The translations under genes and the position numbers were made by a program. 39,829 nucleotides of DNA from Acanthaster planci (lineage: Eukaryota > Echinodermata > Asteroidea > Valvatida > Acanthasteridae). This document shows, one piece after another, positions 21,901 through 31,235 of this stretch. Below the pieces are notes generated by a model. It had not been told where the DNA came from. It saw only the letters and a list, made by a program, of their open reading frames with translations, and searched no databases. The stretch covers positions 347,191-387,019 of the forward strand of contig NW_019091409.1 of assembly GCF_001949145.1 (NCBI RefSeq), in the 5' to 3' direction. The number at the start of each line of letters is the position of its first letter. The stretch's first letter is position 1.

Positions 21901-24507
21901 ATCTTTGTAATAAGACGACCATTACCGAGACTTCGCTTGGTAAATGTTTTAAAATACACTCAAGAAATGTTTGGTGAAACTTTGCCAAAAAAACCAGAAA
22001 AATGTAGGATTATAGAATCCCTAACCTTTTCAAAGAAATGAAACGGAAAATCTTACAATGGGTCTTCTCAGTCGCAGACAACTATTAACATTCAGTTTAC
22101 TGTGAACCTGGGCGAGACAAACACAGTGCAAGATTCTTCCGTTCGAATCAACTGACTGCATCAATTTTCCACCAGTTTCCTCCAAGCCTGATTTGTACCT
22201 GCACGCTTTCTTGGACTGTACCCTGCCACAGCTAACACATAACGCATTCAGTTGGTATCGAGGCACTTCCCTGCAGCTCACAGTTACTTGCTGACTAGAG
22301 GAATGATTCTCGTTGGCCGTCTTCTTGTTCTTCCCATGCACCTTCGAGGACGGAAACAAAAACAAACCTGGAATGTGCAGGCAATCTCTTTGAATGTACA
22401 TCGAAGGGGAGACTTCTGAGATGTTTTGTTGGTGGCAAATGTGACTGTTCCAGTACTGTTTGTGTTACTTTCAGCATGCCTTCATTTGCTCAAATGTGAT
22501 GCCAACAACACAAAAGACCACTATGCTTGCCACCACCAATCATTTCAAAAGCCTCCAATCATGTGTGCATGCTAAAATGTCATTTGTGACGAACATCGAT
22601 TATGTTGGCTTGTAATGCTTTATCACGAGTGCAATGTTTAAAAAAACCTGTAAGGTCTTGAAAAAGTTAGGTGACAAAGTACAAACTAGGATTTGTAAAT
22701 ACATGTGTAAGCAGTACTATCATTGTGCTTGTCACTAACTTGATCAAGATGGTGACAAGCACAATGAGATGTGACTTTTATGCATACAAGCTTGCAATTT
22801 TCTCTAGGTACAGGTCTAGACCTGGCTAGTGTGTCAGTTTTACCTCTACTGAGAAACTGTGCTGAAAGCTCCCTGTCACACGATGCCATGATGTGTCACA
22901 TAGTCAGTACATACATGTACCTTAAAAGTCACATCTCATTGTGCTTGTCACCAACTTGATCAAGTCGGTAGCAAGTTTGCTTTAATGTGGACATGCCTAC
23001 AATGCATCCAGAAAACTGCATCTGAGTATGAGTCCCAATTTCTGAGACATTACAGCATAGAGTACCGAAGTGTGACGTCACTGTGAACCAGAAAGTGCAG
23101 TGCAACCGAATGGAGTACGCGCCCGTCTTGGTTCACACACTGGTTCTCACGCTAAAGCCTTTTACACACTAATTGTGCGGGTGACTTATTCATTTCGGTA
23201 CTCTACATGGGGTGCAGGCACAGATGTAAACATACAATCAAGTTGGAATAAAGACATTACGTGTTGAGTGCCTGGGGCGAACATGTATGTAAGTACACTG
23301 TGTGTAGGTTTGGCCTCTGTGCGTCACAACGGTGTCCATATCCTCAACTGTATAAAGTGCATACTGTTGACACTGTAAAACGGCAGGTACCACTGCCACC
23401 ATGCACCAATGTTACACAATTTCACTAGTAATAGTTTTTTTGCTGAAATTTCGTACTTCAACAAAGATAAGCTTCACTGGCCCTACTGAGTGCTAAACAA
23501 ATCTCAGTCTACACATCCCGTATGGAGTCTGTACAGCTGCTTACTCTGTTTCTTGCGCCTTGTGTGGTTGAGACCGAGGGGACATGGTTGACATAGGGAC
23601 CCAGTGATCTTCTTCTCTTCTTCTTGCTTTGTAGCGGTGGTTTGTGAGACACATGCAGCAGACTGAACAGCAGACATAGCACCGTGAAGACAACCAAGCC
23701 TGACATGGAAGAGGTGGAATGACAGGACTATGAGTGAAGGCGGCGTTGACTGACCAGGGCTGCACTCTGATTACGACAATACTTTATGCTGTTTTACAAG
23801 CAAAGATCAGATCAATTCAAGTTTGTTTACAAACTACACACTGCACACCGATACTTGTTCCATAGTAAGAACACCACAAGTGTTCAGATATGGACGTTGG
23901 CACCAAATTGTTTATGGGAACAATTGCTGTCCCCACAACTCAGTCCTGACTGTCCTAACCAAAAAATTATCCTCTTGCTGGGGTATGAGGGCCTGGGCTC
24001 TTCTCCTAGCAAAGGCAAGACTAAGTACTGCCACACTGTGAGTGCATCAATACAGGTCTGCTGTTGAAATGTGTACCATAGTCTCACAACTCTTACTTCA
24101 CTGATGAAGGAGTTTGAAAGATCACACGTGCTGCAGTGTACAGAGATTCAGCTGAAGGGTCCAACAGAGCAGACATGATGCACAGAGTATCTACAGGTAT
24201 ATGTGTCACTGTTTGCCTTTAGTTTTTCGACACTTACATGTACAGTAAGACTGTGGTAGGGGTTCAGAGGCAAAACAAACTCACAAGTGGATCACTTGTG
24301 AAGTGCGTGCTGACTCTGTGGTCTGAACGTTTTGCCTGCAGAGGGCAAGATTTTGTAGGGATTGGGCGGGTAAAGACACATTGTGCGACCATACTGACGC
24401 ATCAGAGGTTTTCATGTACCTAAGATAAAAATGGCTATGCTCAGTGTCTGGACATCGACGGGTTTGGCAAGCAGCTCCTGCAGGGCTTTGGCCAGGCTGG
24501 ATCCCAT
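12771..24507 (-). CDS. Membrane-anchored leucine-rich repeat protein with Cys/His cluster (gene model, 11 coding exons)
   Basis: Coding exons are 24507-24420, 23699-23545, 22341-22199, 20732-20601, 19980-19815, 19192-19011, 18331-18277, 16794-16634, 15640-15519, 15246-15085 and 12940-12771, giving 511 residues with all phases consistent. Order: a single hydrophobic segment at about 22-44; basic KKKRRR at 55-60, which by the positive-inside rule puts the rest in the cytosol; a Cys/His cluster at 116-148 with spacing C-x2-C-x8-C-x4-C-x2-CC-x7-C-x2-H; ten 23-residue LRRs plus a partial one at about 170-410 (consensus LxxLxLxxNxLxxLPxxIxxLxx, the SHOC2-like class); PPLLELAARQV at 428-438; and a CxxC-GPFF module at 464-472 with further Cys at 497 and 505. 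The C-terminal end resembles that of LRRC58/LRRC28-type proteins. I do not recognise a named orthologue with the N-terminal half. Biochemical role unknown; LRRs imply protein binding. Confidence 0.85.
13136..13360 (-). mobile_element. Possible SINE-like element
   Basis: On the minus strand it carries GGTTCCAATCC, close to the RNA polymerase III B box (GGTTCRANYCC), and ends in an AATAAAGAATAAAC tail. No convincing A box was seen. Confidence 0.35.
13663..13880. mobile_element. Fragment resembling the terminus of a pogo/Tigger-type DNA transposon
   Basis: GTTGACTCTCTTTATAAC followed by repeated TATAAC(A/G)AA steps resembles subterminal repeats of pogo-like elements; TATAACGAAC recurs near 13862. 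No transposase frame survives. Confidence 0.35.
15085..15246 (-). CDS. LRR gene exon 10 (end of LRRs, LLELAARQV helix)
   Basis: The acceptor is AAACCCAACAG. It encodes NQNPLLYEWDEPV, typical of the last LRR where NP closes the solenoid, then VPPLLELAARQVARCN, a segment seen after the repeats in several LRRC proteins. It ends phase 1 before GTAAGT. Confidence 0.85.
15519..15640 (-). CDS. LRR gene exon 9 (repeats 9-10)
   Basis: The acceptor is TTCTGCCCTAG. One base completes a Lys codon, followed by LQTLPDQLGRLHQLKELHV and RNNCIRYFPASL. It ends phase 1 before GTGAGT. Confidence 0.88.
15641..16633. other. LRR gene intron 8
   Basis: Apart from the hairpin at 16121-16179, nothing recognisable. 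Confidence 0.5.
16121..16179. repeat. Hairpin with 24-base arms in LRR intron 8
   Basis: The left arm 16121-16144 (TTAACCCTAACA then GTCCTCAGTCCT) pairs with 16156-16179 with a single mismatch, around an 11-base loop. Confidence 0.75.
16634..16794 (-). CDS. LRR gene exon 8 (repeats 7-9)
   Basis: The acceptor is ATAATTTAG. It encodes ALYLGENRLTKLPAGLGKL, then a Cys-containing repeat (LDLSSCELTELPDSL) and VWLSNN. It ends phase 2 before GTAAGT. Plus-strand ORFs here are shadows of this exon. Confidence 0.88.
16795..18276. other. LRR gene intron 7
   Basis: Contains a 272-bp MITE-like element (17680-17951). A 175-codon plus-strand frame at 16932-17459 has no recognisable domain. Confidence 0.5.
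17680..17951. mobile_element. MITE with 15-base perfect terminal inverted repeats, 272 bp
   Basis: CAGGGGTGAGATTTG at 17680-17694 is exactly inverted at 17937-17951. Both ends abut CAAGAT (17674-17679 and 17952-17957), a 6-base direct duplication. A similar end, CAGGGGTGAGAT, occurs at about 30880-30891. Confidence 0.7.
18277..18331 (-). CDS. LRR gene exon 7 (repeat 6)
   Basis: The acceptor is CTTGTTTTGCAG. This 55-base exon encodes SNQLTKLPDTICNLVNLT after a split His codon. It ends phase 0 before GTAAGA. Confidence 0.88.
18332..19010. other. LRR gene intron 6
   Basis: No feature recognised. Confidence 0.5.
19011..19192 (-). CDS. LRR gene exon 6 (repeats 3-6)
   Basis: The acceptor is CCAAATTTAG. 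It starts DSIGQFHKLQELD, continuing the LP of exon 5, and includes KLPGSLGNLSLL and SLPSEIGNLTRLEELCL. It ends phase 2 before GTAAGT. Confidence 0.9.
19193..19814. other. LRR gene intron 5
   Basis: A plus-strand frame overlapping this intron and exon 5 is antisense. Nothing else recognised. Confidence 0.5.
19815..19980 (-). CDS. LRR gene exon 5 (repeats 1-3)
   Basis: The acceptor is TTGTGTTCAG. It encodes two clear repeats including LVCLNLINNRLTELPEEIG and LEELFLQYNCLKELP. The donor is CCA before GTAAGG, phase 0. Confidence 0.9.
19981..20600. other. LRR gene intron 4
   Basis: Holds a 12-base G tract near 20100 and a duplicated TCATTGTTTTCAACT near 20338-20372. No exon. Confidence 0.5.
20601..20732 (-). 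CDS. LRR gene exon 4 (second half of Cys/His cluster, start of LRRs)
   Basis: A strong acceptor (CCCCTCTCTGGCAG) precedes 20732. It encodes YSRCGECCRANKASICTAHG, completing the metal-site-like pattern begun in exon 3, then an acidic linker and LDL of the first repeat. It ends phase 2 before GTAATA. Confidence 0.85.
20733..22198. other. LRR gene intron 3
   Basis: A direct duplication of CATTTTATGTGGGCAT occurs at about 21338-21375. The first 170 bases next to exon 3 stay open in the exon frame but are not needed by the model. Confidence 0.5.
22199..22341 (-). CDS. LRR gene exon 3 (first half of Cys/His cluster)
   Basis: The acceptor is CCGTCCTCGAAG after a long T-rich tract. Phase 0 start at Val-His-Gly. 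It encodes CREV at residues 104-107 and LNALCVSCGRVQSKKAC, ending phase 2 at GTGCAG before GTACAA. The open frame continues past this donor, but only this phase-2 donor joins the next exon in frame. Confidence 0.8.
22720..22962. mobile_element. Nested inverted-repeat element
   Basis: The arm 22741-22780 is the reverse complement of 22923-22962 with one mismatch over 40 bases. A third partial arm at 22720-22735 (TCATTGTGCTTGTCAC) can pair with 22752-22767, giving alternative fold-backs. Confidence 0.7.
23058..23205. mobile_element. MITE-like element with 12-base perfect ends
   Basis: TAGAGTACCGAA at 23058-23069 is exactly inverted at 23194-23205. GTGAACC/GGTTCAC also pair inside. Confidence 0.45.
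23545..23699 (-). CDS. LRR gene exon 2 (second half of membrane segment, basic stretch)
   Basis: The acceptor is CATGTCAG. The first two bases complete a Gly codon. The exon encodes LVVFTVLCLLFSLLHVSHK, which fuses with exon 1 into one uninterrupted transmembrane helix, then the KKKRRR stretch. It ends phase 0 at AACAGA before GTAAGC. Confidence 0.8.
23700..24419. other. LRR gene intron 1
   Basis: No feature recognised. Confidence 0.5.
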
Positions 24508-24567
24508 GTTAAGCTGTGCCTCTCAGGCCTGAAGAGCCCCAGCAAACATGCAATGACAAGCTGCCAT
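24420..24567 (-). CDS. LRR gene exon 1 (5' leader plus start of membrane anchor)
   Basis: The acceptor TTCCCTTCCTTTTCCAG before 24567 shows that an upstream non-coding exon exists. Coding starts at ATG 24507-24505. An ATG at 24567 is in the same frame, but a TGA after 14 codons separates it, so it is a short upstream ORF and 24507 is the start. The exon encodes MGSSLAKALQELLAKPVDVQ and the first part of the hydrophobic anchor, and ends phase 1 at TTAG before GTACAT. Confidence 0.75.
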
Positions 24568-26750
24568 CTGGAAAAGGAAGGGAAATATTGGGCATGAAAT
24601 AATGGAAGACACGTTGTCAGTGGTCAGTTCACAGCTCGCAGAAATGGATTTTTCATCAGTCTGTTTGGTGTGCACGTCATGCAGATGTTTGGACCACCCT
24701 ACCGTCAGAATATTACATGTATGCCTTGTACAATGGTAAAAAGAGGAAAATAAGATAGAAAAGTCACATTTTGGGTAATCATGACAACACTGCTAAACAA
24801 TTTCCAAATAGCTTGAATAGGGTTGCTGCCTACAATATGTATGTACCACTGAGTGAGGTTGCAGATTGAGCCTTTGTAATAATAAAAGGCCCTATTATGT
24901 ACACCACATACCTCTGCACGGACATACATGTATAAACAATCAATCGAAGTCAGCCCAAGCATGTTTTATTCCTTCATGCTCCGCACAACATCGACATGAT
25001 GCTCTATATTAATTAAAGAGACTGACATCAACTGCAACAAATTTAATATAAGCGTCAGGGCCCAGTTTCCCGGCGCTGCTAAGCACACAAGTTTCCACTA
25101 ACAGAGGCTCTGCGTATTTCAGGGAGACCATAAGTGGTAAGTACATGTACAGCAAAAGGCATGCACCCTGAAGGGAAAATTTGCTTAACATAGTGACAAA
25201 ACAATGGAAATCTCTATGTGTGCGCAATCATAAGAACAACCACTGCCATGAAATAGCGTTTAAGGTTAGCAAATTTTTATGCCACGTAGTAAACGCAACT
25301 TTTCTGCTAAGCATTAAACAGTTTTGTGAAATTGGGCCCAGGTCTAGTGTTGGGTCTGTTCTCGTGCATGATTTGAGCTGCAAGTAAAGCATGGCAAGTA
25401 CATGTACTTACGGGACACATATACGCTGGCCGTGACATGTCAGACGAAGAACATTAGTTTTAAGCATTTTCATGAATGTTGTCACGTGACAGCAACTGAA
25501 TTGCCCTGACAATCAATTCAGACTTGACTTCCATCGGAAAAAATGTGAAACTCTATCTATAGTAGGACTGAATGTAGGTACATATATCTCGCCTGCACAA
25601 ACTCTTGAGATTTATTATAGAATGAAGGCAGTGGATATTAAATCGGCAACGGCAAATATTATGTAAAGGTATTCTTCCAGTAGTCCTTTCTGACTGGTTC
25701 AAATCCATGATGTATTTATTGCCAGCAACAAAATGCCTGGAACTATTTTACCGGTCTAATGCCAACGCTGTAGGTACTTCGAGAACTCGAAGTCACTAAC
25801 TCTGTGATTCTCCGTGTGACTTTGAGGAAACAAGGTCCTACATGTACATGGATTTGGACCAATCAGGTTGGTCTCTCTTATGTGTTTCTGAGCTGTAGAC
25901 AGCTGTCTGAGCATTTTGAGTAGTTTCATTGTGTCGCGGTGTCAAATTTGTGTGGTTATAACGAAGTGATCTCGAAAAGAGCACCTTCGTGCAATGAGTG
26001 TAAAAAATAGGCCCTGTGCAGTGAATTTACATGATCAAGGAATGACGCCTTTGAGCATTGACAGGAAAAAATCGGCCCTGTGCAGCGGAGTACTAGTACG
26101 GCCGACGTAGACATCCATGAAATGATGACATTGTCAGTGACAAAAAAAAAAAAAAAGACGTGAGAGAAATTTTCAAACCAACGTAAAAATACCCGACTCT
26201 CAGTCCCTCAGCAAGACGTCTAAACTGATTCAAGGGAGATCCGCAGCACTGGATTTATATATGACATCCACTGGGTAAACCCAAACATACGTTAGGACTA
26301 GTAGGCCTAGTACAGGGAAAGAAACTGGAATGTTTTACTCAATGTATTTGCTTCTCTTATTGAATCGTGGACAGCGCCACCAAGTGGTGAGTTGTTTGCA
26401 GGCTGGGTACAAGCAGGCAGGTAGCCTTTGATCAAGGCGCCCGCTGCGAAATGGACAGTCGCTCAACGCACGAAGAAAGACTATACGGCGAACGGCACGT
26501 GCATGTGCATGTAGCCGAACTGAGCGTGTGCGAGCCGCCGCTAGTCTTGGCCCAAGACGTCAGTGATCGATAGTTATTTTATTTCTGTTGAAGAGCGCCT
26601 TCTCACATGTAGTTTTTACCCACTCTCACTAACGTTTTGGGAATCTTGCAGGAATGGGGGTGCAGCAGTTGTATGCAAATGACCGATCTTCTTAAATATT
26701 TATAACCTTGGTATTGTAATTATGTACATGTACTTCGATGTTCGAACAAC
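24568..26750. other. Upstream region of the LRR gene
   Basis: The 5' non-coding exon of the LRR gene implied by the acceptor before 24567 must lie upstream but cannot be placed. A CpG-rich patch at about 26380-26570 is a candidate promoter. Confidence 0.4.
25058..25339. mobile_element. Inverted-repeat element bounded by GGGCCC
   Basis: GGGCCCAGTTTCCC at the left opposes GTGAAATTGGGCCC at the right, and internal GCTAAGCA blocks also invert. Consistent with a common dispersed MITE-like family. Confidence 0.45.
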
Positions 26751-26885
26751 ATGGCGGCTTCACGTAGCAAGTCACGGACGTATATAAAAAATGGATTTGC
26801 AACGCCTTTGTATGAAATAAAAGCCAACGAGGGGACATTTTACCGAGCCGAATACAAATGTGCGGGTTGGCTCGCTTCTATCTAG
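26751..26885 (+). CDS. Short ORF with YY1/Kozak-type start (44 aa), uncertain
   Basis: AACAACATGGCGGCTT is an excellent start context and YY1-like (AAnATGGCGGC), typical of housekeeping first exons. It reads MAASRSKSRTYIKNGFATPL and on to TAG at 26883. No known domain, and it overlaps the inverted-repeat arm. It could be a first exon of a plus-strand gene or chance. Confidence 0.25.
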   Translation: MAASRSKSRTYIKNGFATPLYEIKANEGTFYRAEYKCAGWLASI

Positions 26886-26954
26886 TGACGCCAGGGAGAG
26901 CAAAGGTGGGCATTGCCGGGCAAGCTTCAAGTTTGTATTCGGCTCGGTAAAATG
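26836..26954. mobile_element. 119-bp unit with perfect 23-base inverted termini
   Basis: 26836-26858 (starting CATTTTACCGAGCCG) is the exact reverse complement of 26932-26954. No target duplication was obvious. Confidence 0.65.
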
Positions 26955-27077
26955 GCCGCTAGTGGATTCAAAGATCTCTATAAGCTAATTAAGGGCATTG
27001 CCAGTCCAGATTTGTTTTTAAATACGTCGTGGAGCAAGTACCCTGTCGATAGTGTCTGGTTTGTGGGAAGGGATTAG
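26952..27077 (+). CDS. Second short ORF with ATGGCCGCT start (41 aa), uncertain
   Basis: Starts AAAATGGCCGCTAG inside the right inverted-repeat arm and reads MAASGFKDLYKLIKGIASPD and on to TAG at 27075. Not recognised. Similar start to the ORF at 26751. Confidence 0.25.
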   Translation: MAASGFKDLYKLIKGIASPDLFLNTSWSKYPVDSVWFVGRD

Positions 27078-28627
27078 TGACATGGAAGACATATTTCCAC
27101 TCCATGGACATGAAATTGCCACTCTTCTAAAACATATCGTCGGGGACTATAGTTGTGCCGTATCGCATAATGTTTGCGATATCTGTGGCAGAAAAACTTG
27201 GAAAACAAATCGTTTTCTGACACTGCACAAGAAATACTTTCTGGGTTTTTTTGTAACTCACAATGAGCATGCTGCCTGAGGTCAAATTACTCACACAAGC
27301 GGCTTATAAACCTACACGTGCAGAAAGAAAACGACAACCAACTTGCAGTCCGGGTACTACAAATGGTCTCTAAGGACGATTTAGTTAGCTGGAGAGGGCA
27401 TACTGACTGTACAATGTTATGGTCACCAAGAACAGCATCCTCTGTCATAACCTCAGGCTAGGCCTAACGTAGTCTGAGTATCACCCGTTCTACTCCGTGC
27501 TAACTATGCACGAACGTCTGTGTGGTCGTGTCTGTGTTGACGCATGGTTCACGGGACTGCAGACAGCCATGGTGCATGGCGTATTATGGTGTATTATTGA
27601 GGTCTTCGAAATTTATTATGCATGCAATTTGGCGAGTGCTGATTGGTTCCCTTGAAAAACCGGGGGGGGGGAATAAAGAACAAGTTCAAACGCTGCTGCA
27701 TCATTCCAAAGACGTTAGTGCGAGCTGGTGCACAGTCTAATTATGATTCGTTTGGGGGCGCACTATTCACGGTGTCCACTTTCAAGCACTAACGTCTTGA
27801 AACCAAGACTAGCTGCCGCAAGCGTGCGGTTCGTCGTGCAAGCGTGCAGTTCTTTGTGCGTTGGTTTGGTGTTTAAACTAGTCTCCTCCAGCTCCTCGCT
27901 CTTGAGCAATTATCCATTTTGCCGCGGGCGCCCTTATCAAAGGTAAGCAAGCAGGTTGCACTCAATCGTTCATCTCCGCTAATTATGTATATTACATGGA
28001 GATCAATGGTCATGATTGTCGCACTATCCGGTTCGTAAGTGTGACGTCACTTCAGTTTAAACCACGCCCACTGCAAATGCATGCACTGGGGCTGAGTTCG
28101 GGCGGCTTGTTCTCGTTTTTTTCACGAACAGCTCGATTTGTTGCTCGTGGGTCGGTCGCTCGAATGCCGGGAATGTACAACCGGTTATTAGCGCTAGTAG
28201 TTATTTGTGCCAAGCAACATGCAAGATTAAGATGGCAGTGTCCTTGTACATTCTTCGAGAGTTAATGTTGGATAACTGGGCTAATCTCTTTTCCATTTAA
28301 AAAATTCATTTCTGTCATGGAAAATTATTAATGTTAATTTTGCAAACTGTCCATTGTCTTCGGCTTTGTAAAGCCATATTGGTACTTTCTGCGGCTGTTC
28401 AAAAATCAAATCACACGAGTTTTACCGTGTGTTCGTGTAAAATCATGACGAGGAGGTGGTGTGTGATTCTGTTACGAGAACAGTGTTCTGGGGTCGTGTT
28501 CCCGCCGTTCGAGCGCGAGAACACGAAACCCCTGTCAAGACCGGACTGCCCGAACTCGACCATAAAGTTGCATGCATTGATCGTCGTTTACATGGAACCA
28601 TGTGAAGCAACTTCCTATGGGATGTCA

Positions 28628-28765
28628 GACAACTCGACCGGTTGCCAACTCGACTTCGGGCAACTCGACCGTTGAGACAGCTCGACCGTTGGGACAACTC
28701 GACCGTTTGCCAAGTCGTCTGTTAGGACAACTCGACTTTGGCATCGAGACAACTCGACCGTTGAG
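28628..28765. repeat. Degenerate tandem repeat
   Basis: Seven or so copies based on GACAACTCGACCGTT with 3-8 base spacers. Confidence 0.65.
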
Positions 28766-29848
28766 ATGTCTCCACATAATAATATTCAAAACAGTGGGTA
28801 GGTCATCGCAGGTACAAGCTTCTTTGCTTTTGACACTGTGTGTGTCCTGCGGGACATTGCGTTTCGGACAATTCTGCATCGCATGGGTGCTATGATGTAT
28901 TCTGACGAGGGCTCACGCGTCGACGAACGGCGGTGCTGCGGCGCGGCAGCCTCTAGCTTTGGTACTCGCGGCCCGCTTGGTCCAACATCTGCCCAATTTC
29001 TGGACGCCAGGGCGATGTTCATTTTCGACTAAATCTCATGTAAAGGCCATGAATGCACTAAGTTTCAAAACTGTGTAGGCCTACTGTGAAGCCTACTGTG
29101 AATCTGAAGTATTTTCTACCAATAGTTTTGGCATTGAGGGTTCCTCCATCATGTCCAGGGCTCAAGAAAATACATACAATTTAAATGTACATGGTGAAAA
29201 GTGCTTGATCATTGATGGTACAGGCATGGCAGTTATGTAAGTAGCATGATTTGATAACCTTTAGTTTGAGAGTACTGGCATTTTAATCAAAATTGCTTAG
29301 AGAAATGAAATCCTTTTCAGCTTAGAGAAATAAGTCTGTTTTTTTTCTGAGCGACCTTGATACTATCCCAATGCCCCTGATTTTAATTCCATTGAAAACT
29401 AAAGCAGATTGGAACAAAAATTGTTTCATCTCACAAAACTGACATCCCATGATTTATTACTCTTCCAGTTCACATCAAGTACAAAATAGACATCACAATA
29501 TGCGACAAGATGAATGGCACCTGAAAAGTCCTCCTTTTTGAGTAAATTTGAAACATTTATTTCTTGAAATTCTTGTGGGGTACCACTTTAGTTCCACACA
29601 AGGATCAAAACTGGCCTTGTGGGGGGCACCTTCCATTGTTCCGGTACCCCAAATGGCACCATGTACAAGCTCATACAGTGCGCACACACGCAGACTGGTT
29701 CCCGTCCCTGCCCTACGTTCAGCAGGAGACTACGTAGGGAACGGGAACGAGTCTAGTGTGCGAATTCCGCTCCTCACAACCTCATCTCCATGGTGTCAAG
29801 CAGCATGGCTACTCTGGATTGGAAATAGAGTAACAACTTGGGACAAGG

Positions 29849-30469
29849 TTGCATCATGCTGCATTGACAAAGCTTTATTACTGCATCGATTTCATTGTTT
29901 ATTGCAAAAAATGTGAACATTACTGTGTTGTATTTATATCAGTGGTTGAAGATTTGATTCGAGCGGAGGTAATAATTGTCTTTTGCAACCGCGTGCATGC
30001 GTGGAAGCTAAATGCGCATATTGTTAATTTCTTTCTGGTAGACGTAGCATCAACAAATCCCTCTGGAACCCGCCGCGTAAATGTGTACTCTGTGTCATGT
30101 AATCTTTACGGAACAAGTCTGGAGTTGTATCCTTATAACTTTTATTGTACAGTAAAGACCCAAAACGTATGTCATCACCAGACTAATGAAACCCTGTTTT
30201 TTGGCGTATACCCAGCAAGAAATGAGACCGAGGGGTACCCCCCCAACATGTCCAATCCCTATACACATTCCAGAGTATTGTTACTCAACACATCCCCCAA
30301 GATGTCTGAAAGGAATTCCCCAGATTCCTGCGAGACAATGACCAACACAAAGCGCGCGGGGGGGGGGTTCTCTCCGTCTCATACCTTGCTGCATATGTTT
30401 TTGCGCATCTGCGCTCCACAATCGTTACATGGAAATTTAGCAGCTGAGAAACAACAATGGCGTCTGTGA
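29849..30469 (+). CDS. Long open frame of unknown status (206 aa)
   Basis: Longest unexplained frame in the window. Cys- and Tyr-rich in the middle and ends in a region with a G run. No domain, signal peptide or splice partner recognised. In A/T-balanced DNA such a frame can arise by chance. Confidence 0.2.
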   Translation: MHHAALTKLYYCIDFIVYCKKCEHYCVVFISVVEDLIRAEVIIVFCNRVHAWKLNAHIVNFFLVDVASTNPSGTRRVNVYSVSCNLYGTSLELYPYNFYCTVKTQNVCHHQTNETLFFGVYPARNETEGYPPNMSNPYTHSRVLLLNTSPKMSERNSPDSCETMTNTKRAGGGFSPSHTLLHMFLRICAPQSLHGNLAAEKQQWRL

Positions 30470-30518
30470 GTACAAGTAACGTGAGATTTCTGTTTGAATA
30501 TTTATGAGATGTAGTCAA

Positions 30519-30693
30519 ACAAATACAGCATGGTTTATTTCGGGAAAATAGTGGGAATTACTGGTCCCTTAGTGTAGGTCAGTTTGACTACCTCCCTCCG
30601 CTTCGTGTCGGGAGGCAGGCCTACTCAAGCTGATGACCTACACCTCGGGACCAGTAATTCCCTCTACGTCCCTTCAAACCATGCTGTATTTGT
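30519..30693. mobile_element. 175-bp fold-back element
   Basis: The arms start AAATACAGCATGGTTT and end AAACCATGCTGTATTT; the inner blocks GGGAATTACTGGTCCC and TGTAGGTCA also invert. The two halves pair over nearly the full length with small indels. Confidence 0.7.
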
Positions 30694-31235
30694 ATTGCTC
30701 CCTGGGAGATTTTGACGACGTGTGTTATGTTAATGGTGTGGATTTTGGTGTGAAATGCATGAACGAATCGCTTACACAACGCACCATAAAGCGTACATAA
30801 GCCTGTGGGAAGGCGCCTCAAGTGTGCGCCGCGTGCAACCCCTTGACAATCGTCCTTTTTTAAATATCCAAAATAGTACCAGGGGTGAGATCCAAATACA
30901 TGTCTGTCGTTGGATCGCGCAAGGCATGGTGGGAACCAACATGGTGCGGCAAGATCGTATCCATGCGAGCGAGGTTGCAAGCCATCATCATCATTATCAG
31001 GGTGCACCACTACAAATAAATTCCCGTAGACAGCAGTGATAAATCCCCATACTTTACAAATATTTGAAAAATACTTACAGCTCTCACAGGTGTTCAGGCA
31101 GCACAGAAAAATGATGTTCCACATGTCCTCTTTCATTTTCCTTTAAATTTTTAGTGGGTTGACCTATAAATTTTTGAGAAATTCCCACCCAAAGCAGACC
31201 ACCCCTGAAACGAAGAAAATTTCACTGCCCGGGAA

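Larger units (their letters stand above)
22342..23544. other. LRR gene intron 2
   Basis: Contains the two inverted-repeat elements at 22720-22962 and 23058-23205. Confidence 0.5.
27078..30518. other. Unassigned region
   Basis: No assembled gene. It includes a G9 tract at about 27662, the tandem repeat at 28628-28765, and a 206-codon open frame at 29849-30469 (+) with no recognised domain. Confidence 0.45.

Noticed and set aside
23541-23765. Alternative 74-codon minus-strand frame over LRR exon 2
   Set aside because: Wrong phase for the exon 1 and exon 3 junctions; the other frame gives a continuous transmembrane helix.
27052-27279. Possible zinc-finger-like frame with CDICG and a later His
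   Set aside because: Only one Cys pair and no second ligand pair in C2H2 spacing; no splice support.
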